From assembly GCF_013386115.1 (NCBI RefSeq), contig NZ_JACAOR010000007.1:334702-398701 (forward strand): DNA of 64,000 nucleotides, written 5' to 3'. The translations under genes were made by a program, and so were the position numbers. Of this stretch, positions 8,441 through 17,992 are shown piece by piece; positions within the stretch are counted from its first letter, which is position 1; the number at the start of each line of letters is the position of its first letter. The DNA comes from Pseudomonas gingeri. Its GTDB lineage: Bacteria > Pseudomonadota > Gammaproteobacteria > Pseudomonadales > Pseudomonadaceae. The notes beneath the pieces were generated by a model that ran no database searches, was not told the origin of the DNA, and saw only the letters and a list, made by a program, of their open reading frames with translations.

Positions 8441-11400
8441 ATGACTACCGATTCCTTTCCCTATGAGTTCGCCGAAGCCCTGGAACTGCGCGACACGCCC
8501 AATGACCGGGAGCGGGCGCTGAACATTTCCAGCACCGACCGCGACTGGTTGCGCAACGTCTTCCTGCCCAACCAGCAAGCCCGCCAGGCCCTCGACGATC
8601 CGATGACCGTGGAAAAATTCACGGTCGAGGCCACCGGCATCGTGCCCGTGGACCTGGCGGGGGTGTTCCTGATGAACCCGGGAACGGACGATTGCTCGTA
8701 CCTCTACAGCCCGGGCTTGGGCCTGGAACATTTCGATACGCGCAGCGAGGCCACCCAGAGCCTGCTCAGCCGTTTGAACAGCGAGACGCAGCGCGACGAA
8801 CTGCTGCGCTTCGTGGCACTGGAGACCAGGAGCCGGATCCGCTTCGACGGCAACGTCCGGGTCAAGGCCGAGCCCATCGAAGGCGCGGTATTCTTCGACC
8901 GGCGTCGCTCCGTCGACCAGCAGCAACGGCAGAATCTCCAGACCTTGAACGAGCAACTGCTCAAGCTGCCGACCCTGGCGGCGCTGCTCAACAAGATGCT
9001 CAACGACGAACTGGGCCGACGGTTTGCCGGGGTCAACCTGGCGAGCGTCAACGTGACCTGTTACCACAGCGACACGCCAGACCAGGGTAACGCCCCGCAA
9101 AGGCGCCCCGTCGGCGTACACTCCCTGGCCGACGCGCTGCTGGCGCATTACCTCGCGCAAGCCTGGCCCGCCGACCAGACCCGCGAATTCAGCGCACCCG
9201 GGTACAACGCCGTACCCGCCGACACCGCGCAGTGGGAACGCGCCATCACGGACATCTCCGGCAGCCTGAAACTGCGCCTGCACAGCGAACTGGAAAGCTA
9301 CTGGAACACCGTGCTGGACAACGGTCACTCCCGTCGCCGGTTGTTCAGCGACGTCATGGGCACCTGTTGGCGCACCGAACTGCTCAAGCAACTGCAATGG
9401 GAAAACATCAGCCCCAGGACCCACCACTGGCTGGCTGCCCTCTACCCCTACACGCCAGCGCGGCTGCGCCACACCCGCATCAGGAGCCTGGGCTACAACA
9501 CCAGCAAGCCCTCCCAGGCCGCGCTCGCCAATGCCTTCGTGGTGAGCGACGAATCCGTCAATCCCGGCGCGTTGTTTGTCTATGCCTACGGCAGGCTCAC
9601 GCGGCTCAACGACCAGGACGCCCTGGACAGCAGCCTTCTGCGGGAGTTGCACGATACCGGCGGCACCGACGAACTGACGGAAACCCTGTCCCTGAGCGAG
9701 CTCGACGACCTGCGGCAATTTCCCGCGCTGGCCACGCAACAAGCCGCCGTCGATCAGCCGGTGTTCGAAAACCGGCTGGACGCCATTATCGCCAAGCAAC
9801 GGGACAACATCGACTACGTACTGGCCCGCTACCACAGGAGTAACGGACAACTGGCTCTCGGCGCAGCCCTGGATGCGGCCCTGGACATCCGCACGATGAT
9901 CAGCCGGAAACTGCAGTCGCTCGATACCCGCGAGCGCTGGAGCACCCGCCTGGACCGGTCATCGGACAAGCCCGAGCCGCCACCCGCCAAACCCACCGAT
10001 GCCCAGGCCACGACACAGGACACCGCCCAGGCACACGGGCACACCCTCGAGACCCTGAAAAAACGCCTCGGCGGCGAACTGGCCAAACGTCCCGACCTCC
10101 TGACTTTCGCGCAAAACGCCTTGCACGAGGCACTGATCGACACCCGCCGGGGCAACCTGGTACCGGCCACGCTCTACATCAACCAGTACCCAAGCGCCTC
10201 CGCCGAACAACAGGGGCTTGCCCTGAGTACGTCGATCAGCCTGGCCGAACATCTGCTGGAACGCTCGGTCGGCCTCGCCCCGCCCCTGGCCGACCGCGTC
10301 GATACGGGTCTGTTCAGCCGCGATCCCGACGGGCGCTGGTCAAGGATCGACAACCTCGATATTCCCACCGCCAACCCTCTCGTCGACGCCGCCCTGCAGG
10401 ACTTCCTGCCGCGCTTGTTGCGCCGCCAGCGCACGTTCTATTCCCAGAACACCCCGTTGTTGCGTGAAGCCCTGAGCAGCGCACTGCGCTACGAAGCTCG
10501 CCAGCGAGTCCTGGCCGGCACGCTGGACGACAGCGCCCGGGAACTGCTCGAAGTACTCCTCGACAGCCCGGACAGTCCGCGGCGCAAGGGCCTGCGGGGA
10601 TTTATCCCGGATGCCTTCGAACTCACCCTGAAAACCGCCGGGCCGTCGCTGCCACGCAAGCTGTTCAACTGTTTCCTGATCACCGAGCGGGGCGGGCTGG
10701 ACCCGGTCAACTCCGGGCGCGCGCTGCTCTGGACCCCGGCCGGCGGGCTCGAAGCATTCGCCTCGTTGCCCAGGGCCGAAGTCGAACTCAACCGGCGCCT
10801 GCACACCCCGGTCCAAAGCCTATCGCTGCTGGAAAACCTGATCGCCGCCCCGCCCCCCGCACCGCTCTGGGCGAACAATCAGCACAATGGCATGAGCATC
10901 GGCTTCGAACGCATCCGCAACGACTTCCTGACCGACCTTACCGACTCCGTGGCCGACAAGGCCCTGGGCGACCTCGCCGAAGCGGCCTCCTCGCCACTGC
11001 CGGCCGCCATCCTGCAAGGCCACTTTCAGTCCTGCCTGCTCCGACACGCCTCACTGGCGTACCTGGAAAAAGCCCTCGACGCGACACGCCATACCCGCCT
11101 GCACAGCGCGCTGCCCGCCTGGCTGGCGAGTGCTCCCGCCAGCCAGCAACTGGCCCTGGCCGAGCTGCTGGATCGACACCGGCAACAGGTCGACGCCCCC
11201 CTCGACCACCATCACGACATCCCCGATATCCGCCACTTTGCCCGAACCAAGATCGCCAGCCTGCTGAGCCGCGACTACCCCGCAGCGCGCCTGGACCCGG
11301 ATGACCTGTACCTGTCGCTGCCCGACCTGGACGCGCCGGGCAGCCACACGCTGACGGACTACACCCTGCGTCATTTCGACGAGATCGAAGGGGCGACGGC

Positions 11401-13636
11401 GACGCTGACCTCGGTCAACCCACTGCCGGCCGGCCTGACGGTCGCGCACCTCAATGCGCTGGTCAGGGAGGCGGGAATCGGCACCCATTACGCGGCACTG
11501 CTGGACTCCCACCTGTCCCACGGCGAGAAGGGCGTACCCGAGCGCCGCGAGCTGTTCAGCCTGCACCTGGTCTGGCAGGGCCTCGAACACGCCCTGCGCC
11601 AGTACCTGCAACACTCACTGTCCGCCGAGGCCCACGGTTTTATCCGGCACCTGCTGGGCATGCCCGACGGCGTTGCCCGTCTCCCGCTTGCCGGCAACGA
11701 CATCGTCGTGTATCCGCTGGCGCTGCTGCGCCAGGCCTGGACGAGCGCGGACCGGGCCCTGGGCCTGTACCTGATCGGACGTTCCGATAACCGCGGCCCC
11801 CTGGTGCTCTTCAGCCCGTATGGCGAACAACCGGCCTTTCGCGAATATGGCAACGAAACGCAGCTCATGAGCGAGCTCGGCCGTCCCGGACCGCTGCGCC
11901 AGCTGGTGCTCGGCAGGCTTGCCAGCGGCGTGCGCCAGTTCTACGGCGAACAGGTCTTCAGTCGCCAGACCGTCAGTGCCGTCTGGAACGCCTTCAAGGG
12001 CAACTTCCTCCACCGGCTGTACCACGACATGACCGCGCTGCTGAAAGATCAACTGGGACTGCAAGACTCCCGAGGCCATCAGTCGGCCTGGAGCACGGTA
12101 GTCCACCTGCTCGGCAATCAGCTGCACCAGGACACCCGCTTCATGCTCGGCCGCTTGCGCATGCCCTGGTTGATCTGGCAAACCCTGCCACGGTTCAAGG
12201 AGGCCGCGGACAAGGCCTGGCAAGGTCACTGGACAGTGGCCCTGGAAGAGTTCACCCTTGCCCTGGCGCAACTGGCCCTGGCCCGCGAGGCGCCGACAGC
12301 CAGCGCCTTGGTCGAATTGCCGAAGCCCGCGCAGGAACCCGTCCCGGCAGCCGCCCCGGTCGAGTCCCCCTTCCCACGATGGCCGGGTTGGGGAGACATA
12401 CCGTTGACCCGGGAACAGCAGGACCGTGTGCTCGGCTATGAAGCCCGGGATATCGCCCTGAACGACCTGGAGCATGACACCGTCCCAGGCATCCATACCG
12501 ACCCGGGCACCCGGCGCCAGTACGCCGCCGTCGGCGGACGGGTGTTCCAGGTACGGAACGAGGACCGGCGCTGGCGCATCGTCAGCGATCAGGAACCCGG
12601 CCCCTGGCTCAGAAAGGACCAGCAGGGCCAGTGGGAACTGGACCTCAAGGGGCGCTTGCTCGGTGGCGGGGATGGCGGTCGCCTGGTGGACCGTATCAAT
12701 ACCCGGCAGACCGTGGGCCGTGAAATCAAGGTACTGGCCACGGGCATGAAAGCGATCAGGCTTCTTTACCCGGACAAGGCCCGGCAGATCAGGCAGGCCC
12801 ATGCCTTGACCGTCACCTACCTGAGAAACGCCAGGCAACGCCTGCAATCACTGGCCACCAGCACGCGGCTCGACAGCCAGCGCCAGCTTTATCTCCAGGC
12901 GTTCTTTGGCCTCAAGAGTATCAGTCGGGGTCTGAACCAGAGAATCGGCAGGATGCTCGACAAGCTGCTCATGGAGCTGCTGTCCCCTGCCCGCTCTCCC
13001 GACCTCTCGGAGCTCTATGTCCTCGGCGCCGCACGGACACCGGAGCGGATGTGCGCGGCCTTCGTGGTGACCTGCGACCACACCCGCAAGATCTACCTGA
13101 ACGAGCTGTTCTTCGAACCCGGCCTGGAGGTCTATGAGCCCATCCGGCCGAGGACCTTCAACAGCGTCCTGCACAACATGGCCACCATCCTGCTCCACGA
13201 GTTCAGCCATATCGTCTTCAATACCGTGGACATCGCCTACCTCGATGCCTTCCGCCCCTTCTACGACCTGATCGACACCACCACCATCGACGGGCGTGAA
13301 CGACAGGACACATTGCGGGAGCTGCAGGAAACGGCCCTCTCTTCGCGGACTCCCAGCCAACAGCTGTTCAGGGTCGAAGACGAGATCACCGGCACCTGGC
13401 ACGATATCGAGGATGAACCGTACAAGCGGGTCCTGGCACTGACCCGCAGCCCCGACCTGCACCACGCCCGGCGAAAATTCCAGGAAGACGACGCCAGGCG
13501 CATCGATGTCATCCTCGCCAACGCGGACTCCGTGGCGTTGTTCATCAGCTACCTGGGGCGTCCCACGGAGTTCTACCCGATCTTCAGCGGGACACCCCGC
13601 CAGGAGCAGGGCTCCACGCAAGCCAGCAGTATCTAA
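8441..13636 (+). CDS. Giant DUF6543-like (dermonecrotic-toxin-like) protein with C-terminal aspzincin-like metalloprotease domain
   Basis: A 1731-residue protein with no signal peptide or clear membrane span. The N-terminal motif RDWLRNVFLP (34-43) and the later TLTDYTLRHFDEIE segment near 970 fit the Pseudomonas DUF6543/dermonecrotic-toxin family. A cassette of about 55 residues (hydrophobic strand, LxxxPxxGLExF, then LLxxL) recurs near residues 74, 364, 743 and 1108. The last 250 residues form a separate domain with HEFSH at 1586-1590, then TVDIAY, where Asp1597 could be the third zinc ligand, and NADSVALF near 1694. This order resembles aspzincin (M35) proteases. GAAGG lies 8 bases before the ATG. 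A large cytotoxin or effector role is inferred. No secretion or immunity gene is adjacent. Confidence 0.8.
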   Translation: MTTDSFPYEFAEALELRDTPNDRERALNISSTDRDWLRNVFLPNQQARQALDDPMTVEKFTVEATGIVPVDLAGVFLMNPGTDDCSYLYSPGLGLEHFDTRSEATQSLLSRLNSETQRDELLRFVALETRSRIRFDGNVRVKAEPIEGAVFFDRRRSVDQQQRQNLQTLNEQLLKLPTLAALLNKMLNDELGRRFAGVNLASVNVTCYHSDTPDQGNAPQRRPVGVHSLADALLAHYLAQAWPADQTREFSAPGYNAVPADTAQWERAITDISGSLKLRLHSELESYWNTVLDNGHSRRRLFSDVMGTCWRTELLKQLQWENISPRTHHWLAALYPYTPARLRHTRIRSLGYNTSKPSQAALANAFVVSDESVNPGALFVYAYGRLTRLNDQDALDSSLLRELHDTGGTDELTETLSLSELDDLRQFPALATQQAAVDQPVFENRLDAIIAKQRDNIDYVLARYHRSNGQLALGAALDAALDIRTMISRKLQSLDTRERWSTRLDRSSDKPEPPPAKPTDAQATTQDTAQAHGHTLETLKKRLGGELAKRPDLLTFAQNALHEALIDTRRGNLVPATLYINQYPSASAEQQGLALSTSISLAEHLLERSVGLAPPLADRVDTGLFSRDPDGRWSRIDNLDIPTANPLVDAALQDFLPRLLRRQRTFYSQNTPLLREALSSALRYEARQRVLAGTLDDSARELLEVLLDSPDSPRRKGLRGFIPDAFELTLKTAGPSLPRKLFNCFLITERGGLDPVNSGRALLWTPAGGLEAFASLPRAEVELNRRLHTPVQSLSLLENLIAAPPPAPLWANNQHNGMSIGFERIRNDFLTDLTDSVADKALGDLAEAASSPLPAAILQGHFQSCLLRHASLAYLEKALDATRHTRLHSALPAWLASAPASQQLALAELLDRHRQQVDAPLDHHHDIPDIRHFARTKIASLLSRDYPAARLDPDDLYLSLPDLDAPGSHTLTDYTLRHFDEIEGATATLTSVNPLPAGLTVAHLNALVREAGIGTHYAALLDSHLSHGEKGVPERRELFSLHLVWQGLEHALRQYLQHSLSAEAHGFIRHLLGMPDGVARLPLAGNDIVVYPLALLRQAWTSADRALGLYLIGRSDNRGPLVLFSPYGEQPAFREYGNETQLMSELGRPGPLRQLVLGRLASGVRQFYGEQVFSRQTVSAVWNAFKGNFLHRLYHDMTALLKDQLGLQDSRGHQSAWSTVVHLLGNQLHQDTRFMLGRLRMPWLIWQTLPRFKEAADKAWQGHWTVALEEFTLALAQLALAREAPTASALVELPKPAQEPVPAAAPVESPFPRWPGWGDIPLTREQQDRVLGYEARDIALNDLEHDTVPGIHTDPGTRRQYAAVGGRVFQVRNEDRRWRIVSDQEPGPWLRKDQQGQWELDLKGRLLGGGDGGRLVDRINTRQTVGREIKVLATGMKAIRLLYPDKARQIRQAHALTVTYLRNARQRLQSLATSTRLDSQRQLYLQAFFGLKSISRGLNQRIGRMLDKLLMELLSPARSPDLSELYVLGAARTPERMCAAFVVTCDHTRKIYLNELFFEPGLEVYEPIRPRTFNSVLHNMATILLHEFSHIVFNTVDIAYLDAFRPFYDLIDTTTIDGRERQDTLRELQETALSSRTPSQQLFRVEDEITGTWHDIEDEPYKRVLALTRSPDLHHARRKFQEDDARRIDVILANADSVALFISYLGRPTEFYPIFSGTPRQEQGSTQASSI

Positions 13637-13738
13637 CGCCGTCCGCCGACTCGCCGCCTGTAGCGTCGATACCCTTCAAGAGCGATGCCCGGCCCCTGCG
13701 GGCATCGCCCGTCGTCAACGCGAACGAAGGCACCGCAC

Positions 13739-16700
13739 ATGTCCGGCAATCCCCCTGTCTATTACCTGTCCCAGGCCCTGGAGCTGCGTGACACCTCCAG
13801 CGAACTGGAAACCTCCCTGCACATCCAGACCAGCGAGCGCGACTGGCTCAGAGACCTCTTCCTGCCCAGCCACGACGCCCGCCAGGCACTCGATATCCCC
13901 ATGTCCGTCGATAAACTGTTCCTCGTCGCGCAGGGTTCTCCTCCCGCCGACCTGGCCGGCACCTTCCTGGTCAGCGGCCCATCCGGCCACTCGGTATTCC
14001 TCTGCACCCCGGCGTTCGGCCTGGAGCGCTTCGCCACCCGCCAACTGGCTTCCAGCAAGCTGCTCGAACGCTTGAAGGTGAGCGGACAACGCGACGAACT
14101 GCTGCGCTTCGTTCCCCTCGGCATCAGGACAGCGATCCGTCATGCAGCTTCACCTTCCCTGGTGGCCGAACCTATTCGCGGGGTGGTCCTGAGCGAACGG
14201 CGGCAATCCATCGAAAACTACCTCGACTACACCCGGACGGTCCTGAACAACGAATTGCTCAAGTTGCCCACTCTGAAAACCCTGCTCAACCAACTGCTCG
14301 AAAACAGGCTGGGCAAGCGCTTCGGCCAGGTCAGCCTGAGCGCCCTGCGGGTGATCAGCCATGTCGCGCCGCCCGCGGACAACCAGGCTGCGCCACTGCC
14401 GTCGCGGCCCCTGTCGACCCGCTCGCTGAGTGAAGCCCTGCTGGAACATTACCGCCGCGGCAGTTGGCCCGAAGACCAGACCCGGGAGTTCGTGGCCCCC
14501 GGCTACTCCGCCTCGGCAGCGGATACCCTGGACTGGGAAAATGCGCTGGCGAACATTGCCAATCACCTCGACAGTCACCTGAAAGACCCGGTGAAAGCCT
14601 TCTGGGAAGAGACCTGCGACGACGGAGTGCCACGCCGGGAACTGTTCATCGATGCCCTGGGCACCCGTTTCCGGGCCGAACTGCTTCAGCAGGAACAGGA
14701 CTGGAACACCCTCGCCCCGGAAAACTTCTACTGGTTGAGCGGGCTCTACCCACGGGATGCCGCGAGGCTCAACCTGATCACCCACTACACCCTGGGCATC
14801 GAGACCGACCAGCGCTCGTCGGTGCTGGGCAACACCTTTGTCGTGCGCAACGACCGGGAATCCCCTCCCGGCTTTTTCCTCTATGGCGCGGGTCGCCTGC
14901 AGCCCTTCGAGAACGAAGCGTCACTGCGTGCCTGGGTCAAGGTACAGATCCAGGACCCGGGCCGGAACGCCGGTCTGCATGATGGCCTGGCCTTGCGCGA
15001 GGCCGCCGACCTGCAGGGCTCGACCATCGCCCGTATCAACCTGACAGCCACGGTCTCGTCAGCCTTCGAGGCGCTGTTCCAGACCATCATCGCCAAGCAA
15101 CTGGACAACCTGGAATATATCCTCGCCCGCTATCGCGCCAGCGACGGTGCCCTGGCACTGGCGACGGCCTTCGAGAGTGCGCTGGACATCCGCGCGTTGC
15201 TCGACCCGCGCCTGACGACCCTCGCCTCCCAGGGGCGCTGGAGCCATCGACTGGACCTGGTCCCCAGCGAAAATGCCCAGGCAGCGCTCTCGCCACACGC
15301 CCTGACGCCTACCCTGGAGACCGTCAGGTACCAGTTGAAAACCCTGGGCGAGCTCAAGTCCACCCTCACCGAAGGCCTGAAGAAACGGCCGACACTGCGC
15401 GCCTTCGCGACCAGCGAGCTGTCCCGGGAACTGCTGCTTGCCCACCGGGTCACGCCGTCACCCGACACCCTGTACATCAATCACTATGCGTCCTCGCTCC
15501 CCGTGTTGGGGGATACGGAGCTGCAGCCCGAACGTTCGCAGAACCTCGTCGAGCATTTCCTAGAACGCCTGACCCGACAGGCCGGGGCGCTCCCCCCGGC
15601 GACGAACTCGGGACTGTTCAGCACGGACGCCGAGGGCAACTGGTCGCGTATCGCCAACCTGGATATCACGTCGCTCAACACCATCATCGACAGGACACTG
15701 GTGGATTTTTCCGCGCGTTACCTGCGCCAGCAACGCGCCGTGTATGGCGAACTCTCCGAACCCCTGAGGGAAGCCGTGACCTGCGGACTGCGTCGCGAGG
15801 CGCAATTCAAGGAACTGCGCGGCGACTTGGGCAGAAGCGACCTGGAACTGCTCGACCATCTCCTCGACAGCCAGCAACGCAGCTCCCGCGGCGGCTTGCG
15901 CGGCTTCATTCCGGATGCCTTTGCGCTGACCCTCAGGGCCGATGCCAGCGCCGTGCCGATCCCGTTGCACAACTGCTTCCTGCTGACCGAGCGCGGCGGC
16001 CTCAGCACCGAGCACTCCGGGGCCGCGCTGCTATGGACACCGGCCCAGGGCGCGGAAGCCTTTCATTCGGTCCATGATGCCGAGGTCGAACTGCAGCGGC
16101 GCCTGCATGATCCCGTGGAGCGCCTGTCCCTGCTGGAGAACATCGCCAGGGGCGAGCGGCCGCCGAAACTGGCCGTCGCGCCAAACCGCAACCCCCATCG
16201 CCGCGCTTACCCGGCCCTGGGCTTCGCGCTGATCGAGGACGCCTTGCGCGGCGATCGACAACACTCGCTGATCGACAAGGTGCTGGCGGACCTGACTCAT
16301 GCGCTGACCGCCCCGTACTCGGGGGAAAACCTGCATCGGCACCTGCAGGCCTGTCTCGATGCCCACCTGACCATCGCCCCTCTCGAGAAAGCCCTGCAGG
16401 CCGCGGAAAGTACCGCGCTGCACCTGGCCCTGCCGCCCTGGCTGGCCGGCACCACGGAGCACCGCCAGTTCGCCCTGGCCAGCCTGCTCGACCGCTACCG
16501 CCAGCAGGCCGCCACGACCGGGGACTACCACCAGGACATCCCCGATATCCGCGACAACGCCAGGACCCGGATCATCAGCCTGCTCTCGCGGGACTTTCCG
16601 GCAACCCGCCTCGACCCCGACAAGATCAGGATCTCCCTGAAACGGCAGGATGTCACCACCTCCGAGTCGCTGACCGACTTCGCCTTGCGCCACTTCGACG

Positions 16701-17992
16701 ATATCGACCAGAGCCTGCTCATCGTTCGTTCGCTGGACGGCCCCTTCCCGCCAGGCCTGACCGTCAACCACCTGAGGCCCCTGGTAAAGGAAACGGCCAT
16801 TGGCAGTCACTTCGCCAATCTGCTCGACGCCTTCCTCAGCGGGGGTCGGGAGGCGCTGACCCGGCGTCGCCCGGCCTTTGCCCGGCACTGCTACTGGCAG
16901 GGGCTGATGCACGCCTTTACCCAGGTGATCGACAACAGCCTGTCCGCCGTCGCCCATGGCTTCATCAAACACCTGCTGGCGATGCCGGACGGCCTCGCCA
17001 GGGAGCCTCTGAACGGGCGCAGGATCGACCTTCGTCCGCTGGAACTGATCAGCACCACCCATGCGATTCCCGAGCCCGTCGCGGGTTTCTACATGATCGG
17101 CCCGCCCCCCGACGAGCCCGGCCCGCACATCCTGTTCAGCCCCCAGGGCACATTGCCGGTGTTCAAGGAGTATGCCGACAAGGCCACCTTTATCGACGAC
17201 CTCAAGACCTCGGGCGAGCTGCAACAACGAGTCCTCGACAGGCTGGCCCACGACAAGCGCGACCATTACGCGCAGCACGTGTTCGCGGCACAGCGGGCCA
17301 TCATGCAGATCAGTGACAACCCCGTGCGGGGCAATCTCTTCCACCGGCTCTACCAGGATACGAGCGCGCTGCTCAAGGACATGCTCGGCCAGCAGAACGT
17401 ACAGGATCAGGGCACGGTCTGGAGCAACGTCCTGTCCTGGCTCAAAGGTGGTCTTTACCAGGGGCAGAGCCAATTGCTGGGGCGCTTGCGCCTGCCGCTG
17501 CTGATCTGGCAGACGCTGACACGCCTCAAGGATGCCGCAGACAAGGGCTGGCAAGGTCGCTGGAGCGAGGCGATCGAAGAATTCGTCGTCAGCCTGGCCC
17601 AACTGGCCGTGGCGCGCAAAGGGGCGCGCGGGCTGGAAGTGGCAAGCCTGACACCCACGAACGGCGCGGCGGTCGTCGAATCGCCCTTCCCCACGCCGCC
17701 CTGGGCAGACAGCCAACTGACGCCCGGGCAAAAGTCCGCGATCCTCGACCACGAAGCCCGCGAAGTGGCCTTGCAGGACATGACCCTCGACCCGGCCACG
17801 GGGCTCTACCGCGACGCGACGAGCCAGCGCGTATTCGTCGCGGTCGGCGGCAGGGTCTTCGAGGTACAGGGGGATCTTCGGCGCTGGCGCATCGTCAAGG
17901 ACCAGGCCCTGGGCCCCTGGCTGAAACAGGGCGCGGACAAACGCTGGTCGTTCGATTTGGAAGGCCACTGCATCGAAGGATCGCGGCCATGA
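13739..17992 (+). CDS. Second giant DUF6543-like protein, lacking its protease domain (carried on next ORF)
   Basis: A 1417-residue paralogue of the preceding gene, collinear over its whole length: RDWLRDLFLP at 34-43, cassette repeats near residues 74, 365, 745 and 1116, and SLTDFALRHFDDID near 975. It ends at EGSRP, where the first paralogue simply continues into its protease domain. The stop codon is the TGA of an ATGA overlap with the next ORF, which supplies exactly the missing part. Its leader (GTAGCGT about 79 bases upstream, CGAACGAAGGCA before the ATG) copies the leader of the first gene, so the duplication included it. A toxin-like role is inferred. Confidence 0.8.
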   Translation: MSGNPPVYYLSQALELRDTSSELETSLHIQTSERDWLRDLFLPSHDARQALDIPMSVDKLFLVAQGSPPADLAGTFLVSGPSGHSVFLCTPAFGLERFATRQLASSKLLERLKVSGQRDELLRFVPLGIRTAIRHAASPSLVAEPIRGVVLSERRQSIENYLDYTRTVLNNELLKLPTLKTLLNQLLENRLGKRFGQVSLSALRVISHVAPPADNQAAPLPSRPLSTRSLSEALLEHYRRGSWPEDQTREFVAPGYSASAADTLDWENALANIANHLDSHLKDPVKAFWEETCDDGVPRRELFIDALGTRFRAELLQQEQDWNTLAPENFYWLSGLYPRDAARLNLITHYTLGIETDQRSSVLGNTFVVRNDRESPPGFFLYGAGRLQPFENEASLRAWVKVQIQDPGRNAGLHDGLALREAADLQGSTIARINLTATVSSAFEALFQTIIAKQLDNLEYILARYRASDGALALATAFESALDIRALLDPRLTTLASQGRWSHRLDLVPSENAQAALSPHALTPTLETVRYQLKTLGELKSTLTEGLKKRPTLRAFATSELSRELLLAHRVTPSPDTLYINHYASSLPVLGDTELQPERSQNLVEHFLERLTRQAGALPPATNSGLFSTDAEGNWSRIANLDITSLNTIIDRTLVDFSARYLRQQRAVYGELSEPLREAVTCGLRREAQFKELRGDLGRSDLELLDHLLDSQQRSSRGGLRGFIPDAFALTLRADASAVPIPLHNCFLLTERGGLSTEHSGAALLWTPAQGAEAFHSVHDAEVELQRRLHDPVERLSLLENIARGERPPKLAVAPNRNPHRRAYPALGFALIEDALRGDRQHSLIDKVLADLTHALTAPYSGENLHRHLQACLDAHLTIAPLEKALQAAESTALHLALPPWLAGTTEHRQFALASLLDRYRQQAATTGDYHQDIPDIRDNARTRIISLLSRDFPATRLDPDKIRISLKRQDVTTSESLTDFALRHFDDIDQSLLIVRSLDGPFPPGLTVNHLRPLVKETAIGSHFANLLDAFLSGGREALTRRRPAFARHCYWQGLMHAFTQVIDNSLSAVAHGFIKHLLAMPDGLAREPLNGRRIDLRPLELISTTHAIPEPVAGFYMIGPPPDEPGPHILFSPQGTLPVFKEYADKATFIDDLKTSGELQQRVLDRLAHDKRDHYAQHVFAAQRAIMQISDNPVRGNLFHRLYQDTSALLKDMLGQQNVQDQGTVWSNVLSWLKGGLYQGQSQLLGRLRLPLLIWQTLTRLKDAADKGWQGRWSEAIEEFVVSLAQLAVARKGARGLEVASLTPTNGAAVVESPFPTPPWADSQLTPGQKSAILDHEAREVALQDMTLDPATGLYRDATSQRVFVAVGGRVFEVQGDLRRWRIVKDQALGPWLKQGADKRWSFDLEGHCIEGSRP

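Noticed and set aside
11615..12847. Long minus-strand ORFs inside the giant genes (for example 11615-12847 and 16031-17968)
   Set aside because: Codon-bias shadows; the plus-strand paralogues align to each other, which shows that strand is coding.
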